Assembly: GCA_022605955.1 (NCBI GenBank)
Contig: JAKCOZ010000040.1
Location: 6,272,558 to 6,336,557 of the forward strand
Reading direction: 5' to 3'
Length of the DNA stretch: 64,000 bases
Source: Rallus limicola
Taxonomy: Eukaryota > Chordata > Aves > Gruiformes > Rallidae
Positions 25,764-37,700 of the stretch are shown piece after piece. Both the position numbers and the translations under genes were made by a program. The notes beneath the pieces are model-generated. The model saw only the letters and a list, made by a program, of their open reading frames with translations, did no database searches and was not told where the DNA came from. Numbering within the stretch: position 1 is the first letter of the stretch; each line of letters begins with the position of its first letter.

Positions 25764-28700
25764 ATGAACCCCAACTGCGCCCGCTGCGGGAAGATTGTGT
25801 ATCCCACCGAGAAGGTGAACTGCCTGGACAAGGTGAGCGCCGCGGGGTGCTGGCTGGGGGCTACTGCTTCCTCCCCACCTCCTTCCTCTTCCTCCTCTCT
25901 CCCCCTCCCCACCTCCTTCCTCTTCCTCCTCTCTCCCCCCCCCACCTCCTTCCTCTTCCTCCTCTCTCCCCCCCCCCACCTCCTTCCTCTTCCTCCTCTC
26001 TCCCCCCCCCCACCTCCTTCCTCTTCCTCCTCTCTCCCCCCCCCCACCTCCTTCCTCTTCCTCCTCTCTCCCCCCCCACCTCCTTCCTCTTCCTCCTCTC
26101 TCCCCCCCCCACCTCCTTCCTCTTCCTCCTCTCTCCCCCCCCACCTCCTTCCTCTTCCTCCTCTCTCCCCCCCCACCTCCTTCCTCTTCCTCCTCTCTCC
26201 CCCCCCACCTCCTTCCTCTTCCTCCTCTCTCCCCCCCCACCTCCTTCCTCTTCCTCCTCTCTCCCCCCCCCACCTCCTTCCTCTTCCTCCTCTCTCCCCC
26301 CCCACCTCCTTCCTCTTCCTCCTCTCTCCCCCCCCACCTCCTTCCTCTTCCTCCTCTCTCCCCCCCCACCTCCTTCCTCTTCCTCCTCTCTCCCCCCCCA
26401 CCTCCTTCCTCTTCCTCCTCTCTCCCCCCCCACCTCCTTCCTCTTCCTCCTCTCTCCCCCCCACCTCCTTCCTCTTCCTCCTCTCCTCCCCCCCCCTCCT
26501 TCCTCTTCCTCCCCCCCCTCCCCACCTCCTTTCTCTTCCTCCTCTCTCGCCCCCCCCTCCCCACCTCCTTTCTCTTCCTCCTCTCTCGCCCCCCCCTCCC
26601 CACCTCCTTTCTCTTCCTCCTCTCTCGCCCCCCCCTCCCCACCTCTTCCTCTTCCTCCTCTCTCGCCCCCCCCACCTTCTTCCTCTTCCTCTTCCTCCTC
26701 TCTCGCCCCCCCCACCTCCCTCCTCTTCCTCCTCTCTCTCCCCCTCCTCCCCACCTCCCTCCTCTTCCTCCTCTCTCTCCCCCTCCTCCCCACCTCCCTC
26801 CTCTTCCTCCTCTCTCTCCCCCTCCTCCCCACCTCCCTCCTCTTCCTCCTCTGTCTCTCCCCCCCCACCTCCCTCCTCTTCCTCCTCTCTCTCTCCCCCT
26901 CCTCCCCACCTCCCTCCTCTTCCTCCTCTCTCTCTCCCCCCCCCCCACCTCCCTCCTCTTCCTCCTCTCTCTCTCCCCCCCCCCCCCACACCTCCCTCCT
27001 CTTCCTCCTCTCTCTCTCCCCCCCACCTCCCTCCTCTTCCTCCTCTGCCCCCATCACCTCCGTGGGGTCTCTCCGAGCATCCCCACCTATCGCTCCCCCT
27101 TCACCCAGCACCCGGCGGGGGCATCTCGGCGCATCGCTGGGGATGGACGCAGGGAGAGGAGGAGGAGGAGGTGGAGGGGAGGAGGATGATGATGATGTGG
27201 GGGGCTCTTCGCCGGGTTTTTTTCCTTCTATACCCCCAAATTTTGCCTCACACGGGCTGGGAACGCGGCACGGGCAGCCCAGCCCGGTGCAAAGCAACAG
27301 TTAATGCTCTCCCCACCCCTCCGGAGCCTCATCTGGTTTCCATTAACCCACCGCTTGTTCTTTCTTTTTCCCTTCTCTTTTTTTTCTTTCTTTTTTTTGC
27401 CCATTTTCCACCCCAATTGTTTCTCTTCACTTCCCGAATTCCATCCTCGCAGCTCCTGCTGCCCCAGCGTGGGGCTCCAGCCCTCCCAGACTGTGCTTTA
27501 GGGCTTGGCTTGCTTTTTTATCCCTGAGTATTTTCCCATCAAAAAACCATCTTTCCCCAGGAGGGGGATGGAGGGAGAGGAGTGGGGGAGGAAGGTGGCG
27601 GCTGTGTCCCTCCATCCCCAGCGCTGCTCCCGGAGGATTTGCCTCCTGGAGGAGCTGAGCTCTTCTCCTTCCTTTCCCCCCCTACCCCATCCCCCTCCCC
27701 ATCCTCTTCCAGGCTTCTGGGACGACCCGTTTAAGGACTAAAAAAAGTAACTCCAGGAATGTGTGGATCTGGGCTCCGGGTGTTCCTGGGCTCCAGCAGA
27801 CCCCCCTTGCTCACGTTTTGAAAGGATTGATGCTTCTTTCCTTGAGCTGGGAATGGCTGGAAGCTCAACTATCAATCCCAGGAGCTGCCTCTTCGGAGCT
27901 GGTGAAGGGTCTTCTGGAGCCTGGGCCAGCTTCCAGTACTTCTGGGGTACCCGAATCCTGGCTGGCTGGAAGGGCACAGGGTGGTGACTCCCTGTACAGG
28001 CTGGGGTTGGGGCTGCTGTGGGGTGTTTTGTGTCCTGGCTGTTTGGGAGTGAGCAAGAGGTTGCAGCCATCAGCTTGGACTCTTCAAGGGTCTCACCAGC
28101 TTCCTCTTGCTGCAGCTCATTGCAATACACACCCCCCCCCCCCCCCCCCCCCAACCCGCCAAAACCTCCTTCCCACGGGGTTAATTCCCCATTCTATTCA
28201 TTTTCCTGGCATTTCAGGCTGGGGAGATGGCAGCTGGAAGAGCTGCCACCCCCCCGCCCCCCCTTTCCCTTCCAGTAACACAGGGGCTGAGCCTGTGGCC
28301 ATCCCCTTGTTGTGCTCTACCTTGAGCAAAGTCGAAAGGGCGCTGGGGGATGTTTGCACAACCCCCAACAGCAGCAGGAAGGGACTTCTGGGAGGGGAAA
28401 CTCTGCCCCTTGAAGCTTCCAGTGCTGGTGTGCTGAGGAGCAGATGTGCTGGGGCTTCTCCAGGGAGAGAAACCAGGAAAGTCGGTTGCCCTCCTGGGAT
28501 TCCCAGCAGAGGAGGGAAGCTCATGGCTTCATCGGGCTCTGCAGGCATGGGGGTGGGCGGGCTGCCTATGTCCCCTCCCCAGCTCTAGCTTGGGTCAGGC
28601 TCCTCTCCGCTCCTGGCTCTGTCACTTTGTGAAAGGCAGAAATGAGACCTCCTCAGATTTTTGGGGGGGAAATGGGTGGTGTTCCCTTCCCCCATCCCTC

Positions 28701-31700
28701 CCCCTCCAGCTCTTCCAGATAAGGTGCTGGGGTGCTGTGAGCCAGGGCTTCCCTTGGGGAAGTGACATCTCCTGCGCTGCCCAGACCCGGAGCTGGTGTC
28801 ACAGGGTTTGGTGGTTACAGCTGAACCCACGTCAAGCTGCAGCTGGGGGCCTGGTTGCCTATGAACTGAGGGAGGGGGTGGGCTGGCATCCAAACTGGGG
28901 GGGCTGTCTGCATTAGCTGCTGTAAACCTGACCCAGAATTTGCCTTCAGCCTGAGGACTCTTCGCCTCATGTCTCCAACCCTTGAGCATCCTTCAATGCT
29001 TACTCCTAGGTGTAAAGTGATGGCTTGGGGATGCTGGGGTGCTTGCTCCTAGGTGTAAAGCAATGGCTTGGGGGTGCTGTGTGGCCATAGTGTGAGCTAT
29101 GAAGGGACATTCCGTGTCCCCTGGCCGTGAGCCCTGTCTGCTGCCAGTGGCAAAGCTGCTCCAAGGGCTCTGTGTCTCCAGGAGCTGCCTGCCAGGGCTG
29201 CAGCCAGCGGGTTCCTCATGGGCTGAGCCATGCCACCACGTTGGGGTCAGCTCTGGGTGTCTGACCTGCTTTGAGCTGAGGGTTGGAAAGCTCAGGAGTT
29301 AAATGCTCCCTATAAAAACCTGCTTGAGACTCGTCCTCTTTCTCTGCAGCTGAGTAGAGGGCTGAGCATTGCTGGGAGCCTGTGTAACAGCTGCTCCCCG
29401 TGCTGGTGCCGCGCTGCAGCACTTCCAGGGCCTGCCTGGGCTCTTCTCAGTCTGGAGAAGAGAAGACTAAGGGGGGACCTGATTAATGGTTATCAATATC
29501 TGAAGGGTGGGATGCAGGGGGACATGGGCAGCCCCTTCTCAGTGTCTGTGGGGACAGGACAAGGGGCAATGGCCTCAAGTTGGAGCACAGGGCATTCCCC
29601 ACCAAGCTGGGGAAGAACTTTTCCCCAGTGAGGGTGAGGGAGTCCTGGGCCAGGCTGCCCAGGGGGGTGTGAAGTCTCCTTCTCTGGAGAGATTCCAACC
29701 CCGTCTGGACACTGACCTGTGTGCCCTGTCCTAGGGACCCTGCTTTGGCAGGGGGTTGGACGCCATGGGCTCTGGGGGTCCCTTCCAACCTCTACAATTC
29801 TATGATTCTATGATTAATGCTGCTGGCAGTAGGACAAAGTTTAGGGGTGGCACTCCCCACTTAGTCCTTGGTTAGAGCCATGGGATGAAGGTGGCTGAGC
29901 GATGTCCAAGGCTGAGTGAGGCAGGAATTAAGCATTAATTACTCTCTGTCTGACTGGGGGAAAAGGCTGCCTGTGCACATCACGTCTGCTGGGCTTGTGG
30001 GGGGGGGACAGCCAGCCTTGCCAGGTCCACCTGGGCTGCCAGGAGCTGGGGTCTTCCTCATGGGAAGAGGCTCTGAGTTGGCTGTCTGTCCATCCTAGCA
30101 CTGCTGGTGTTTAGGCAGAGTTATTCCAGCACTGAGGGCTTGGAGGGCTCTGTTCATTACCTCCACCAAAGGCTGTTGTAGCTCTTAAGGTGCCCGAAGA
30201 AGTTGGGGCTTCAGCTGGTTGATGTACCCATCCCTGAAGAGCCTGGAAGCTGGGAGGGAGGAAGACAACCCCGGGTGTCAGTAGGAGTGGGTGAAGCAGC
30301 CTCCCCTCGCCTGGAGGAACTCGTAAAACTGGAGTGGAAGAACAAATAATGTTGCTCTGAGCAACTGGAAGGAGGGAAACTGCCCTTCAGGCTGAGCTGG
30401 GCTGGTGGAGCCACATGGTGTTTGCACACTGGGGTGCGGTGCCCGTGGGCAGGTGGCACAAGGGTTCCAGCTCAGCTCCCACCCAGCCCGTAAGGGTAGG
30501 AATCTCCTTTGGGTATGCTGCTGGCATGGCACCTATGTGCCTGGGTGTCATGCTGCAGGCTTGTTGGTGCTCACCTGCTGGGTATTATGAGCTGCTCATG
30601 TGGCTTCTGGGTTGTTTATGCCCCCTGGTTCCTTGTTTTTTGGGGCTTGCTGGAGGAGGGGGTGAGGGTGAGCCTGGCTCCTACGTGGGTGCTTTCCGTT
30701 CTGTGGTGTTGGATCCGGTCCCATCGCATCCAATAGGTGGAGGGAGCAGGAGGTCTGGTCACTGGGTGGCTGGTGGGACATCAGCCGTGGTTGGTGTGGG
30801 GTGCAGCAGCCTTGTAGGGCTCTGAGCTGACCTGAAAAGCCACTTGGGCTTTAAACACCAAGTGGCACTAATAAGGGGAGCCCTTAATAAGCTCTAACAA
30901 AGTGGTTTAGGTGTTGCAACCCCCAATGTGGGGTCACGATCTGAGTTTCATGGAGGGGGTTTAGCCTTGAGCCTGGCTGGGACAGACCCAAATCCCTGGG
31001 GGGGAGGATGCCAAACCCACCTTCACCAAAGCCTCCATGCGGGCAGCTCCTCTTCCTTGGTGCCATCGAGGCAGCACTAGCAAGAGCAGCTGGGGGGCTT
31101 GAGGTGATCGAGGACCCTCTGGGGACATAGGGTTTGTGGGACCAGGGATGGTCTCCATGCAGGATGGTGCTCCCTGCTGAGGACCTTGGAGCCCTCAGAC
31201 TGTCTCCTCCCCATGAGAACCTCTCTGGCTCCATCTTCATCTTCCTTTCCTTGGCCCAATGTCTCCCAGCCTCACCTGACCTGCTCTTCTGACTATCTCT
31301 TGGCTATCATCAGCAAAAAACCCTTAAAGCAGCAGCAGTGGAGCCTGCAAACCTCAGCTAACTGTGCTGACAGTGTCCCTTCTCACAGGGGTGTTTGGAG
31401 CAGGGGGCTTCTCCCATGCCACACTCAGCTGAGCCCACCAAATTCCAGGCCTGGAGATAAGGGAGTGAGATACTGCAGTTCAAGTGACAAAGTTTCTGTC
31501 CTGTCATGATAAGATGCATCAGGAGGGTGAGGGGGGATTTATTTTAAGTCTTTAGTTAAGTGAGAGTTAGACTTTGACATCTTAAATACACAGCTTCAGT
31601 AGATATTAGGGGGAAGTTCTTTGCAGTGAGAGTAGGGAGGGGCTGGCAGGGGTGGCCCAGAGAGGGGGTGGGTGCCCCATCCCTGGGGGTGTCCAAGGCC

Positions 31701-34700
31701 AGGTTGGCTGGGGCCCTGGGCAACCTTGTGTAGCTCCAGGCCTGGAGGTTGGTGTCCCTGCCTGTGGCAGGGGGTTGGAGCTCTGTGACCCTTGGGGTCC
31801 CTCCCAACCCAGACCAGCCTGGGATTCTATGATCTTAGACCAGGCTTTTTGGGGGTTGTGGCTGCCATCGCTGACGTCTCTAGGCCGGAGGAGCTGCTGA
31901 GCTGGAGCCGTGTGATTCTAGTGGGACGTGGCCATGTTCTGCCTGTCGTTTGTGGTAACAAATCTCTCTTCTCCATTTCCAGTTCTGGCATAAAGCATGT
32001 TTCCACTGCGAGACTTGCAAGATGACCCTCAACATGAAAAACTACAAGGGCTATGAGAAGAAGCCGTATTGCAACGCGTGAGTGTCTGCGGCCTGCTCTC
32101 GGTGCCACCGGGGAGATGCGATGGGCTTTACCAGGCCCTTTGTAAGCACAGGGCCTCCTCCCCTGAAATGAGGGGTGGGGACAGACCCCCACCTCTGCAG
32201 AAACTCCCTGCTGTGTGGTGCTGGATGATGGGCTCATGCTGCGGTTCAAATCATAGAATCACAGGGGTTTGAAGGGCCCTCCAGAGCCCATGGGGTCCAA
32301 CCCCCTGCCAAAGCAGGGTCCCAGGGACAGGGCACACAGGTCTGTGTCCAGATGGGGCTGGAATCTCTCCAGAGAAGGAGACTCCACACCCCCCTGGGCA
32401 GCCTGGCCCAGGACTCCCTCACCCTCACTGGGGAAAAGTTCTTCCCCAGCTTGGTGGGGAATGCCCTGTGCTCCAACTTGAGGCCATTGCCCCTTGTCCT
32501 GTCCCCACAGACACTGAGAAGGGGCTGCCCATGTCCCCCTGCATCCCACCCTTCAGATATTGATAACCATTAATCAGGTCCCCCCTTAGTCTTCTCCTCT
32601 CCAGGCTGAACAGCCCCAGCTCCCTCAGCCTTTCCTCCCAGGGGAGATGCTCCAGGCCCTTCAGCATCTCCCTGTCCCTCCTCTGGACTCTCTCCAGGAG
32701 ATCCCTGGCTGGTTGATCCCAGGGAGCCCAGCACTGGACACAACACTCCAGCTGGGGCCTGAGCAGGGCAGAGGGGGAGGATCCCCTCCTGTCACCTGCT
32801 GCCCACACTCCTCCTGATGCCCCCAGGATCCCATTGTCTCTCTCATCCCCAGGGCACACTGCTGGCTCATGGCCACCCTGTCACCCACCAGCACTCCCAG
32901 TGCCTCCAGGTGTAGGTGGCAGCTGGTGGCTGCTCCCCAGATCCAGCTTGAGCAGACAAAAGGTGGATAAAACACAAATACAGACAGGTGATTGCCCAGA
33001 GTTGATCTTAATCTGTATCCCCTTAAAGAAGGGGAAATACAGAGGTGTTTGTGCCACCCTCCCCCAGCTGTCTGGGGGGAGGAGGGGAGATGCCCCGTTG
33101 GGCTGGTGAAGGGGCTCTGTGGGATGGGGAAGAAGGGGGGGGGTTGCTCACCCCAATCTGTGCTGGGTGTAAATGTGTCTGGAGGGAATCATGGTGTCCT
33201 GTAGCTAGGGGCAGAGCAGGGTGGGGGAGTGAGGGCAGCTGCTGCCCCATGCCTCAGTTTGCATCCCTGCATCTTTGGAGCTGCTAGTGGATATTCACTG
33301 GCCTCCACTTTCCCCCCTTCATGGTGTCCAGCTCAGTCCATAAGGAAGCGCTGAGCTCTATGTAACTGAGATGATGCTTGGTGTCCATAAAGCAGCATCA
33401 GAGGGTGATCATTGTGGTGGCTCTTTATACATCAGCAGCTCTTGGAAAAGAAATCAGAGCACAACAGTGCTGTGCATGTGTGGCAGGGTCTGTTTGTGGG
33501 GTTCTCTGTGGAGCTTTAACCCCAGCAGCATCGTGGTAAGGTGGGCATCACCCTGGTGATGTCTGAGGCGAGTTGAAAGGAGAAGCAGTGAGATGGCAGC
33601 TGTGTGATGCCTCAGCAAGAGCTTCCCAGTGCTGGAAGCTCTTGTGTAGGTTGGTTACTGCTGATGTTGGTGGTCATGGTGTGACCCGTCAGTCAAACTT
33701 CTGGTTGGGCTGCGATGAGGCTCACTGTTTCCAACTCCTGGTGTCCCAGGATGTCACCCAGCCTGTGGGGTGGCAATGCACTGAGAAGTAGCAGAGAAAT
33801 GCTTGGCTATCTAATTGTGTTGGGGGCCACCAGCACTGTTGGAGCTCCAGCTTCTGAGGTGAAACTGGCAGTTCCTGGTCTGGGAGGGAAGCCTGTGGTC
33901 TGAGGCAGGCTGAGCTGCTGATTTTGGGGACTCTTGGACCGGGCAGGTGTCTCTCCCTGCTGTGGTTGTCCAACCAGCCTGGGATCTGTGAGCTTGAGAC
34001 CTTTTATGAGCCCCCTGAGGTGTCCCTAGTGTCCTGAACCCTTTCTCAGGGCTGTGGACACCCTTGTACTGGCTTTGGTGCAGTAGGGATGCTCTGGGTC
34101 CTGTTCCTGTGCTCTCTCCCTCCTGACTGCTGGAAGGGAAGTGGGATAATAATGGGAAATTCCTGAGATTCCAAGGAGTCTGTGCAACCTCGACCCATCT
34201 CAGTTTCTCAACCCCCTCTGCTCGAGAGCTCCCTTTGATGCTGGCTTGCTGCCTTAACCCTTTCACTGCCTCCTTGGAGCAGAGGCACTCGCCTGTCTTG
34301 CCTCTACCCCAGGGCAGCCCTGGGAGTTCAGACTGTGCAGAACCCCCCACTTAAATGCTGTGTTCTCCTGGCAGAACCCCCCTTCAACACTGTGTTCTGC
34401 CCTTGCCCTGAAGCAAAGGAGAGCAGCTGAAAATCTGCCAGTGCAGGAGGTTTTCCCCTTGCTTGCCAGTTGGGATGCCCAGGCCTGGGGTGAGGGGATG
34501 CCCAGGGGATGGGATGCTCAGGGGAAGGGATGCTCCAGGCAGAGGAGCTTGGTTTCCTCCTCAGCTGCTGCATCCTGGGTAGGAAGAAACATCCAGGCAA
34601 GGTGAGTGTCTGGCAGAGGATCAGCCTGCCCTTTCCAAGCAGCTTTTCCCTATGCTGGAGTTGAGGGAGGCAACATCTTCTCTCCTCCAAGAAGGGGGTG

Positions 34701-37700
34701 GAAAGGCAACGTTTATCCTGGCAGGGAAGAGGCTGCTTTTCTGAACATGCCTTAGCACAGGGTCTCCTCTGTTTGAGCTGTGGCCTTCTGCCAAATTCCT
34801 GAGTTCCTTTCTTCAAGAGAGCTGGAGGAAGAGGGCTGGGCTTCCTCCCTAGCTGACATTGCCCCAGCAGTAAATCTGCCTGCAGCCTTGCAGGGAGGTG
34901 GCTGGTGAACCCTGCCCTCCCCATGCCCGCCAGCGCTGGGAGTGTGGTGGTAGAAGGGACCATGGGCACCCTCCTCACCCTTCCTCCTCTGGCCTCAGGC
35001 TGTTGGCTGGAAGCTGTGCTCAGGGCTGGGCTCATCTTTACCCCAGTACTTCGGACTGGGAAGCGGTGGAGGAAGGGTGATATCCAGGTGGAGTTTGAGC
35101 CTTCTGCAGATGGAGATGTGAAACCGTGTGTGTGTGTTTGAGGGGACCAGCTGCTCCCAAATCTGTTATCTCTGTAGGCTTTAATCAGTGCTCTGAGCTG
35201 AGGCTGAGATGGGGGTATGGGGTCCCTCCTGGAGCTGGTACCCGGTGCTGGTCCCCTGCTGTCAGCCAACCCTGGTGACCAGCATCTCCTCTCCATCACC
35301 TCACCAGTGGCTTGGGGTGCAAACATGGATCTGTGCCTTGAAAACCCTGGCTGGGGGCTCAGAGCTGTTGGGTGTGGGGGGACCAGCACCTTTGGACAAG
35401 CAGCTGGGGAGTGCTGCTGCCAGAGAGGAGCTACTGTGTGCCCTTGGGCCAGGAGGCTCCTCTTCTGCCTCCCTTTTGCCTGCCTCCCTTGGGTCATCAG
35501 GGGATCCCTGTGCTGACATTCCTCTGACCCAAGGCAGTGCCAGCAGCTCCCAGCTGCCCTAGAGCATCACCAAGTGCTGCTGGAGTGAGCAGGAGCTGTG
35601 GCACCCCAGCAGATTTCTGGCTGTTGAGATCACAGTATCTCCAGGTTGGAGAAGCCCTTTAAGCTCATTGAGTCCAACCATTCCCATCCTGTGCTGACCC
35701 AGATCCCTGAGCACCTCCTCATCTCCCCTCTGTTAAACACACCCAGGGCTGGGGACTCAGCCCCCTCTCTGGGCAGCCTGTGCCACAGCCCCACAACTCT
35801 GCCAGGGAAGAACTTTTCCCTCCCATCTGCTCTTCCCCTGCCCTGGCACAGCTTGAACCCATTGCCCCTTGTCCCATCTCTTGTCCCCTGGCTGAAGAGA
35901 CCAGCGCCCACCTCTCTGCACCCTCCTGGCAGGGCAGGGGAGGTGGGGAGAAGGTCTCCCCTCAGCCTCCTCTTCTCCAGGCTCAACACCCCCAACTCCT
36001 CAGCTGCTCCTCAGAGGATTTGCCCTCCAGCCCCTTCCCCAGCCTGGTTGCCCTTCTCTGGACTCGCTCCAGGACCTCCATGTCCTTCTGATGGTGAGGA
36101 GCCCAGAACTGGACCCAGCATTGGAGGTGCAGCCTCCCCAGTGTCCAGCACAGGGGCACAATCCCCTCCCCAGCCCCACTGGCCACACTGGTTTTGATAC
36201 AATAATATGAAAACAGATCCCTGCTTTTCCATGTGGAGCAGGGACTTGATCCCACCAGGCTGAGTCCTCCCTTGGAAAAAGTTAGTGAGCTGCTCTGGGC
36301 TTGGCGATCCATTCTTGGCATCCCTCTCTGCTCCATCTGGTAGCAGCCTACAGCGTTAATAAAGCCATCTTCCAAGTCTGGGGGCAGGAAGGGAAAGAGG
36401 AACAACTGTGTGGCTGGGCTGGATTCCTGGTGTTTATTTGGTGCTCTTTTTGTGCTGAGTTTGTGGAGGAGAAGGGTCCCTCTGTCTTGGGGTGCTTGGA
36501 GCAGACTCTGCTTTATGCTTCAATGTAAAGGAACACTGCAGTCTCTGCATGCTGCTGGAGGGGAAGGTAGGGACGCCCCCCAAAAGAAAACCCCTCATGG
36601 TTTTGAGGTGCTGGGTACTTGGGGAAGGACCCTCTTTGGGGGAGAGAGATCGTGGCTGAAGGCTGCAGGTGTTGCTGAACCCTCTCAGGGCTGGGGGGGG
36701 GGGTGTGGAATCTGTTTTGGGGAAGAGGTTACTCCAAGTGCTGGCTGCCTGCTGGGGACCTCTGTGTGATCCCTGCTGGAAACCCAACCCTCTTCCACAG
36801 GGCTCTGCTCCCTCCTGTGTCCTCCTCCATCCCTCTCCCTGCTGTGGAGAGGAGGATGCCCTGGTGGTGTGCACCAGCCAGGTGAAACCTCTGCAGTGGG
36901 TGGAGAGGGACAATTCTCCCCACCCCAGGACTCTGCAGGTTCCTCCTAACCCTGTGTTGCCCCTTCCCAGGCATTCCCTACCTGGGAGCTGTTGGGGTTT
37001 GGCAGAGGGAAGCAGCTGGAAAGGGAACTTGCTCTCCAAGAGCCACTCTCCCTGTGCAGGACCTGCTGCCTTGGTGGGTGAGGGTCCTTTTTCACACACC
37101 CCTGCCCCCAGCACAACATGGGGCTGTCAGGCACAGCACAGCTACCCCCATGCTGCAGGTTTAGGGGTGCAGGCAGAGTTTGGTGGGGTTTTCCAGGCTT
37201 TGGGAGCTGCCACGCAGCATCCTTGGAGCCGGGAGCTTGGGGTGTGCAGGCTGTGAGCCACCAGCAGTGACTTCCCTGACCTCATCATCCACACCCAGGG
37301 TGGAAAAACCCAACTCCTGTGGTGCTGGCTGCTCTGCTCCTATAAACAGCTTGGCGGGGGGGGGGGGGGAGGAGGAGGGGGGATGGGGAGGATGGGACAG
37401 GCACTGCTCTGTTTTTGGGGGCTCAGTGATGGGTGGGGGCAGCACCTTGCTGAGCAGAGCCCTTTCCAGAAGCCATGTGTGACTCCAGAGCTTGGCAGCC
37501 CCTCTTTCCCTGTGCTCACTCCAAACCTTTCTGCTGGGGAGATGAAGGCAGGTTTCACAAACAAGCTGCTCTTTGCTGCATTCCCCCCACCTCCCCTCCC
37601 CCTTCCCTGTCCCCTGGCAGAGCCTCAGAGGGATGGGATGATGCTCATGGAGAGATGAGCTCCCCAAGCAAAGCTCTGCTCCATGCTGATGCCAACAGCC

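Noticed and set aside
25367..27527. ORFs of 447-678 codons on both strands over the LASP1 promoter and intron 1
   Set aside because: They arise because the minisatellite has almost only C/T on one strand and A/G on the other, so stop codons cannot occur. Composition is Pro/Ser/Leu or Gly/Glu/Arg repeats with no family resemblance.
34328..35497. A 389-codon minus-strand ORF in LASP1 intron 2
   Set aside because: Antisense, low-complexity and without family resemblance. A real antisense gene here would need transcript evidence.
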